From Candidatus Thorarchaeota archaeon (GTDB lineage: Archaea; Asgardarchaeota; Thorarchaeia; Thorarchaeales; Thorarchaeaceae), in NCBI GenBank assembly GCA_018238375.1, contig JABCTJ010000130.1, positions 1 through 36,059 on the forward strand: a stretch of DNA of 36,059 nt, written 5' to 3'. The stretch's first letter is position 1. Each line of letters begins with the position of its first letter. Below the pieces are notes generated by a model. It ran no database searches, was not told the DNA's origin, and saw only the letters and a list, made by a program, of their open reading frames with translations. The position numbers and the translations under genes are program-made. Shown in pieces: positions 31,911-36,059 of this stretch.

Positions 31911-32954
31911 GTGGTCACCGCATCAATCCGCTCATGCTGCCAAACGCTGATAAGAGAAAACAGAGGTCCCATCGCGATTGTAACATTGAGTTCGAACATG
32001 CCTGACGAGTTGCGCAAGAAGCTGAAACAGCAGGGATATCATCTTCTCGGTCAGAGAGGGGCATACAAGGCATGTCAATGGCAGAAGAAGAGCCTTCTCC
32101 ACGGAAATAGCTGCTACAAAGAGAGATTCTACGGAATCGAATCGCACAGGTGTCTACAGATGACTCCAGTTGTAGACAAGTGCACGCAGAATTGTGAGTT
32201 TTGCTGGCGTGTAACTCCCGTCGATCTTGGCATTGGATGGGACCAAGTTCATGTTTCAAAAGAGGATGTAATGCGACCGGATGAGCTGCTTGATGCCACA
32301 ATCATGGCGAATCTCAGGTCACTGGGAGGGTTCAACCCAGAGGCAGGAGCCAGCGTTTCCAAAGAGAAGTACCTTGAGGCAAGAGACCCCAAGCACATCG
32401 CCATATCGCTCGCGGGGGAGCCAACGCTCTACCCGTTCCTAAGCGAGCTTGTGGATGCGGCTAGTCGAAGGGGGATGACTTCGTTCATTGTAACAAATGG
32501 GACCCGTCCGGATGTATTGGCGGACATGTCACTTCCTACTCAGCTTTATGTCACGATTGCTGCACCAGACGAGAAGACACATACAATGCTATGCAGGCCG
32601 TCAATCAAGGGGGCTTGGGAGCGTTTGATTGAGAGTCAGGAATTACTTCAATCTCTGTCTTGTCGCAGTGTGAATAGGTTGACAATGGTATCTGGTCGTA
32701 ACATGCACGACGCGCGGTCTTATTCGGCGTTGATTCTCAAAGGTGAGCCGGATTTTATCGAGGTCAAAGCCTACATGTACCTCGGTTCCTCGAGGGGGCG
32801 ACTAGAAAAACAGAATTCGCCCTCGCATAGGGAAATTCGCGCGTTTTCACAGAAGCTGGCGTCACTGACAGGTTATTATCTGGTTGATGAGCAGAACGAG
32901 AGCAGAGTGGTACTGCTTTCACGGAGCAAACAAGTTAAGAGGATTCAGCTATAA
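31911..32954 (+). CDS. taw1: tRNA 4-demethylwyosine synthase
   Basis: Radical SAM enzyme that builds the tricyclic base from m1G37 of tRNA-Phe using pyruvate. The SAM cluster is Cys91-xxx-Cys95-xx-Cys98 in CTQNCEFCWR. A second cluster is given by Cys55, Cys68 and Cys81, spaced exactly thirteen residues apart, as in known Taw1. HIAISLAGEPTLYP, FIVTNGTRPDVL and the C-terminal Taw1 stretch PDFIEVKAYMYLGSSRGRL agree. The GTG start is tightly coupled to the upstream gene; the ATG at 31998 (MPDELRKKL) may be the real one, since homologues begin there. Lengths are 347 or 318. Confidence 0.93.
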   Translation: MVTASIRSCCQTLIRENRGPIAIVTLSSNMPDELRKKLKQQGYHLLGQRGAYKACQWQKKSLLHGNSCYKERFYGIESHRCLQMTPVVDKCTQNCEFCWRVTPVDLGIGWDQVHVSKEDVMRPDELLDATIMANLRSLGGFNPEAGASVSKEKYLEARDPKHIAISLAGEPTLYPFLSELVDAASRRGMTSFIVTNGTRPDVLADMSLPTQLYVTIAAPDEKTHTMLCRPSIKGAWERLIESQELLQSLSCRSVNRLTMVSGRNMHDARSYSALILKGEPDFIEVKAYMYLGSSRGRLEKQNSPSHREIRAFSQKLASLTGYYLVDEQNESRVVLLSRSKQVKRIQL

Positions 32955-32972
32955 ATTGGCGGCGAGTCACAC

Positions 32973-33611
32973 ATGAGTTTAGCAGACATTTTGAAACCTC
33001 TTATAGAAGAGATTGAAGCTGATGATGATGTGCGGGAGAAAGTCCTGCCGCAAGCTCGAAAAGCAGTAAGGTTATGCAGTCAATCAATAAAGGCATCTCA
33101 TAGAGGACAGTATGAAGAGGCAATGGAATCCATGAGTCAGGCACACAGCGTCATCCGTGAATCTCTCAAGGATCTATCGGGTAGTGCCTACGTGTCAAGG
33201 TCGAGGGCCTTGGACACTGCATATCAGGAATTGGCAGAGGCAGCTAATGTCTTCTCCTTACTCAAGGATGGTAAATTCACTCCACCCCAATCATATGGGA
33301 TTCCAATCAGGGCATACCTAACTGGACTGGCTGATACAGTAGGCGAGCTTAGAAGAGCATGTCTCGACTCTCTGCGTGTCGATGATGTGACGCGAGCAGA
33401 GGGTCTACTTGGTGTTATGGAAGAGATTTTTGACGAACTTCATTCACTTGATTTCCCAAATGCATTAATTCCAGATTTGAGGAGGAAATGTGATGTTGCA
33501 CGTTCACTGATAGAACGCACTCGAGGCGATATCACGTCTGCTGTCCGACAGAATAAGCTTGTAAGCGAGTTGAAGGGATTCGAAGAACGAATCAAGGATA
33601 ACGGGAAATGA
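32973..33611 (+). CDS. Translin-family protein
   Basis: All-alpha protein of the translin/TRAX group (COG2178 in archaea), which bind single-stranded RNA and DNA as oligomers in eukaryotes. Signs are the long helix pattern KVLPQARKAVRLCSQSIKASHRGQYEEAM, then YQELAEAANVFSLLKDG and the conserved YLTGLADTVGELRRACLDSLR. The length of 212 fits. The archaeal function is not known. It ends in an ATGA overlap with the 44-residue ORF that follows, so it belongs to the operon. Confidence 0.9.
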   Translation: MSLADILKPLIEEIEADDDVREKVLPQARKAVRLCSQSIKASHRGQYEEAMESMSQAHSVIRESLKDLSGSAYVSRSRALDTAYQELAEAANVFSLLKDGKFTPPQSYGIPIRAYLTGLADTVGELRRACLDSLRVDDVTRAEGLLGVMEEIFDELHSLDFPNALIPDLRRKCDVARSLIERTRGDITSAVRQNKLVSELKGFEERIKDNGK

Positions 33612-33742
33612 ATAACATGGATGGACCGGTAGATGTGTCCATTGGACGGGGAACAAGCTTAGCAACAGCTATAAGAATCATTCAAGCGTGGGGCCATATC
33701 GAAGTCAATAGTAAGGATGATGGAAGTGTATCTCAGAAATGA
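33608..33742 (+). CDS. Small 44-residue protein, unknown function
   Basis: Not in the ORF track. It runs from ATG 33608 to TGA 33742 and overlaps the translin stop (ATGA) and the riboflavin kinase start (ATGA), so both ends are coupled; this is how real operon genes look. The protein begins MNNMDGPVDVSIGRGTSLATA, followed by an amphipathic stretch (IRIIQAWGHIEVNS) and a polar end. There are no cysteines or membrane segments. The GRGTS...AI pattern faintly recalls the Alba fold's GRG motif, but it is far too short for Alba. I cannot name it. Confidence 0.6.
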   Translation: MNNMDGPVDVSIGRGTSLATAIRIIQAWGHIEVNSKDDGSVSQK

Positions 33743-34419
33743 ACGCACCTGACATCTGGTTCACTCTATTTGCGCTTGCCAAGAAGGGAGCAATACATCA
33801 AGGAATTAATCTTACTACGCGTGAGCTGGGTGAAACCCTGAATGTGAGTCAGCAAACAGCGTCACGAAGAATCTTGTTCTGTTTCGAACAGGGGCTTGTG
33901 AGTAGATCACACACAGCCAACGGCATGGTCATTCATCTAACTGAGAAAGGACGAAAGGAACTTGTTCGAGTTTCTCAAGGATTGGAGATTGCATTCGCAC
34001 CCCCCGAGGACGAGATCATAATAGAGGGGCAGGTGGTTGAAGGTCTTGGTGAGGGAGCATACTATGTGGATATGTATGCTTCGCGAATTCAAGAGTCATT
34101 GGGCTTTGTGCCATACTCTGGGACACTAAACGTAAGAGTGGCAAACGAGAACTCGAATAAGGCCATCAGTAGAATGAAACAAACTACCCCGCTTATTATG
34201 AAGGGCTTCAGTCATGAAAGCCGTACATTCGGAGACGTAATCTGCTACAGGATCAAAGTCAACCAAGCTGTCGAAGGAGTAATTGTAATCGCTCAACGAA
34301 CACATCACAGTCAGAACATCCTTGAAGTAATAGCTCCAATCAACTTGAGGAAGAAGCTTCGCCTTAGCCGGGGAGACAATGTGACTCTGACTGTTGTACC
34401 ACTTCATTTGGTCACCTAA
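33739..34419 (+). CDS. ribK: CTP-dependent riboflavin kinase with N-terminal helix-turn-helix
   Basis: Makes FMN from riboflavin with CTP, an archaea-specific enzyme. Residues 1 to about 85 form a winged-helix DNA-binding domain (LTTRELGETLNVSQQTASRRI), found in many archaeal RibK and suggesting that it also regulates transcription. The kinase domain begins about 92: EGQVVEGLGEGAYYVDMY, LGFVPYSGTLNVRV, TFGDVICYRIKV and the end ILEVIAPINLRKKLRLSRGDNVTL. The length of 226 is standard for the fused form. Start overlaps the 44-residue ORF's stop. Confidence 0.93.
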   Translation: MNAPDIWFTLFALAKKGAIHQGINLTTRELGETLNVSQQTASRRILFCFEQGLVSRSHTANGMVIHLTEKGRKELVRVSQGLEIAFAPPEDEIIIEGQVVEGLGEGAYYVDMYASRIQESLGFVPYSGTLNVRVANENSNKAISRMKQTTPLIMKGFSHESRTFGDVICYRIKVNQAVEGVIVIAQRTHHSQNILEVIAPINLRKKLRLSRGDNVTLTVVPLHLVT

Positions 34420-34420
34420 T

Positions 34421-35098
34421 CTAATGACCATGCTTACCTGTCAGCGGCACGAAGGCAACTCCACCCCATCGTTTCATGGTGACATTCTCATTGGCGTCTT
34501 TCTGCACCATCATCAGCTCTTGAAAGAAGCCTCTTGAGCCTACTGGGATTAGCATAAGTCCCTCTGGAGCTAGTTGTTCAATGAGTGGTGGAGGAACTTT
34601 CGGTGCAGCTGCCGCGACTAGAATCCTGTCAAAAGGGGCATGCTCTGGAAGCCCTACACCCCCATCACCATGAATCAAAGTCACATGCTTTGCGTATCCA
34701 GTCCTTTCGAGATTCTTCCTAGCGTACTCAATCAAACCCTTGACTATCTCGATTGTGTACACATGACCTGGGTCTGGCTTGTCGTTCTCTGCTACCAGCT
34801 CTGCGCACAGCGCGGCATGATAACCTGAACCACCCCCCACTTCCAAGAGCTTGTGGCCATGCATTAGGTTGAGGTCTTCACACATTATCACACACATATG
34901 AGGCGCTGAGATTGTCTGTCCCAACCCAATCGAGAGAGGTGTGTCCCTGTAAGCCTCTTTTCGTGCTTCGGGAAGAACGAACTCTTCGCGTGGTACGGCT
35001 CTAACAGCTCGTTCTACTGCGCTGGTCTTCAGATATCCTCTGCCCTTGAGTCGCTCAATCAACCGTTCTTTTGCTTCAAGAGCTTGTGTTTCAGACAT
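34421..35098 (-). CDS. pcm: Protein-L-isoaspartate O-methyltransferase
   Basis: Repairs isoaspartyl residues in aged proteins using SAM. Signatures: VPREEFVLPEARKEAYRDTPLSIGLGQTISAP, the SAM motif LLEVGGGSGYHAAL, then HGDGGVGLPEHAPFDRILVAAAAP. It has 225 residues from the ATG at 35098 (MSETQALEA); the track start at 35158 overlaps the DUF371 promoter and adds a hydrophobic stretch with no place in the family. The gene lies two bases from the end of ribK, convergent with it. Confidence 0.94.
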   Translation of the reverse strand: MSETQALEAKERLIERLKGRGYLKTSAVERAVRAVPREEFVLPEARKEAYRDTPLSIGLGQTISAPHMCVIMCEDLNLMHGHKLLEVGGGSGYHAALCAELVAENDKPDPGHVYTIEIVKGLIEYARKNLERTGYAKHVTLIHGDGGVGLPEHAPFDRILVAAAAPKVPPPLIEQLAPEGLMLIPVGSRGFFQELMMVQKDANENVTMKRWGGVAFVPLTGKHGH

Positions 35099-35123
35099 CC
35101 TAATCACAGAAACTAAGCATCGG

Positions 35124-35134
35124 AAAGATAAAAG
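35124..35134. promoter_or_regulatory. A/T-rich box between divergent pcm and DUF371 genes
   Basis: AAAGATAAAAG sits about 23-33 nt before the DUF371 ATG, a position expected for a leaderless transcript. Read on the other strand (CTTTTATCTTT) it is about 26-36 nt before the pcm start. One box could serve either or both. Confidence 0.4.
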
Positions 35135-35156
35135 CATTGAGAGAAAATCCAAACCC

Positions 35157-35582
35157 ATGCGTACTGTGGACTTCCACGCTTACGGTCACCCCAACGTGGT
35201 CGGTGAACACAAGACCACATTGGAAATTACGACTGAAAAGGAACTCACATCGCAAGGAACGTGCATCATTGGCGTTCGAACCACTCAAACCCTCCGTGAC
35301 CTCGATGACGAAATCAAAATACTGGCTAAGTCCACGAGGACACAGATACAGCTCACCATGTCAGTAGATGGCCTAATTGAGAGAGTTAAAGGTAGAGGAA
35401 GTCCGGGACTAACATACTCGGACCCGATAAGCATGGTTGCGAGAACGAGCTCATTTGAGTGCGGTCGCACTGTCATGGTAGGTGCTGATAGGGTAGCTTC
35501 TGATTTAGACCGGAGGTTCATTCAGAAACTGAGAAACCCTGACATAGTCATCAAATGTCAATTGAGCTATGCTAAGAGATGA
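35157..35582 (+). CDS. DUF371 family protein
   Basis: A 141-residue conserved archaeal protein of unknown function (COG2090). Features are the opening VDFHAYGHPNVVGEHKTTLEITTE, CIIGVRTTQTLRDLDDEIK, GRGSPGLTYSDPISMVARTSSF and GADRVASDLDRRFIQKLRNPD. There are no membrane segments. I take the ATG at 35157 rather than the track start at 35046, which lies inside pcm. The last bases overlap the convergent methyltransferase gene by 11. Confidence 0.88.
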   Translation: MRTVDFHAYGHPNVVGEHKTTLEITTEKELTSQGTCIIGVRTTQTLRDLDDEIKILAKSTRTQIQLTMSVDGLIERVKGRGSPGLTYSDPISMVARTSSFECGRTVMVGADRVASDLDRRFIQKLRNPDIVIKCQLSYAKR

Positions 35583-36059
35583 CCAAATCAACAACCATCT
35601 GGTATTCATATGGGGCACTGTCTCTCACCCGTCGAACGTGGAGAATCTCAGGAGTGTTTTTACCTGCCGCCCTTACGAGTCTTGAAACCTTGCTCACAAT
35701 CTCATCCTCAGGGTTCTCGCCGGCTCCGAAATCATAATAGTGCATTATTCCGCCCTCTCTGAGCGATTGACATGCATCCGCGATAAACTCGAAAGCCCCT
35801 GAGGGGTGATTCATTATCACACGGTCCACATTATGGTCGAAATTCGCAGGAGCGTACTTGTGTGCATCTGCAACAATTGGTTCAATTGTGCCTACTAGCT
35901 TGTTCATTGCAATGCTCTCATGAAGGAGCTCTATTGCCAATGGGTTGATGTCAATAGCAACCACACGCGCATTCCGTTTGCGTGCTATGTGTAGCGCAAA
36001 TGGACCAACGCCAGTGAACATGTCCACAACGACCTCGCCCACATCTACCTGATTCGAAA
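35572..36059 (-). CDS. Trm5/Tyw2-type tRNA methyltransferase, partial (N-terminus beyond window)
   Basis: The frame stays open to the window edge, so the GTG start in the ORF track (36042) is only an artefact. The visible part is the C-terminal class I methyltransferase fold: SNQVDVGEVVVDMFTGVGPFALHIAR (SAM motif), VVAIDINPLAIELLHESIAMNKL, and the catalytic-region motif VIMNHPSGAFEFI. This is the Trm5 group: either m1G37 formation (Trm5), its wyosine-pathway variant Taw22, or Taw2/Tyw2, which adds the aminocarboxypropyl group. Taw1 at 31.9 kb fits all. The N-terminal half is needed to decide. Confidence 0.88.
   Translation of the reverse strand, partial: SNQVDVGEVVVDMFTGVGPFALHIARKRNARVVAIDINPLAIELLHESIAMNKLVGTIEPIVADAHKYAPANFDHNVDRVIMNHPSGAFEFIADACQSLREGGIMHYYDFGAGENPEDEIVSKVSRLVRAAGKNTPEILHVRRVRDSAPYEYQMVVDLVIS

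Noticed and set aside
1-36059. CRISPR array or long direct repeats
   Set aside because: No regularly spaced repeats were seen anywhere in the window.

Overview
The window is archaeal chromosome, most likely from an Asgard lineage, with Thorarchaeota the best guess at moderate confidence. Archaeal markers include CTP-dependent riboflavin kinase, archaeal-type NadM, Taw1, NOG1-type GTPase, NEMF/Rqc2, an archaeal/eukaryotic-type ProRS with C-terminal cysteines, a translin-family protein, a proteasome beta subunit, TATA-like A/T boxes upstream of genes and a tRNA with introns. The Asgard guess rests mainly on a small membrane protein that resembles eukaryotic EMC6/Rab5IP and a Vps29-like phosphoesterase. 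Genes are dense, with many 1-4 nt overlaps and some TTG/GTG starts.

Layout. 1-5.9 kb: central metabolism on the minus strand. This part holds a succinate dehydrogenase/fumarate reductase pair (iron-sulfur subunit cut by the window edge, flavoprotein), a sensor histidine kinase immediately upstream, a divergent response regulator, and a two-subunit class I fumarase. 6.0-9.1 kb: a prepilin-peptidase-like protease, the EMC6-like protein and Rqc2/NEMF. 9.2-13.5 kb: five co-directional genes (CBS-zinc ribbon, four-CBS protein, dihydroorotase, AMMECR1, NadC). 13.5-16.1 kb: tRNA-Glu(UUC), a thioredoxin-like protein, an ICMT-like membrane methyltransferase, a CAU-anticodon tRNA and a ZIP metal transporter. 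16.2-19.2 kb: a 796-residue orphan protein with two LAGLIDADG-like motifs, then a minus-strand tRNA-Asn(GUU) that appears to carry three introns (anticodon loop, variable region, T-loop), then a small TIGR04076-like protein. 19.3-27.6 kb: an orphan gene, the Vps29-like phosphoesterase with a MutS-related ATPase, a 2-hydroxyacid dehydrogenase, a solo TnpB element, ProRS and NadM. 27.8-29.9 kb: RtcA and NOG1, overlapping tail to tail. 30.0-34.4 kb: a tight plus-strand operon of proteasome beta (Ala at the catalytic Thr1 position), B12-type radical SAM protein, Taw1, translin-like protein, a 44-residue small ORF missing from the ORF track, and riboflavin kinase. 34.4-36.06 kb: isoaspartyl methyltransferase, DUF371 protein and a Trm5/Tyw2-type tRNA methyltransferase cut by the window edge.

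How the genes fit together. Frd/Sdh and fumarase catalyse consecutive steps between succinate, fumarate and malate. NadC and NadM are two steps of NAD synthesis. Taw1 and the Trm5-like enzyme both belong to wyosine formation at G37 of tRNA-Phe. NEMF, the proteasome subunit, the isoaspartyl methyltransferase and the EMC6-like protein all concern protein quality control or membrane protein insertion. No CRISPR array, rRNA, prophage or defence island is visible. The strongest candidates for novelty are the three-intron tRNA-Asn, the double-LAGLIDADG orphan, the Thr1-less proteasome subunit, the EMC6-like protein and the 44-residue ORF. No intergenic stretch exceeds 300 bases; the longest (3342-3620, 279 nt) separates the divergent kinase and response regulator genes.
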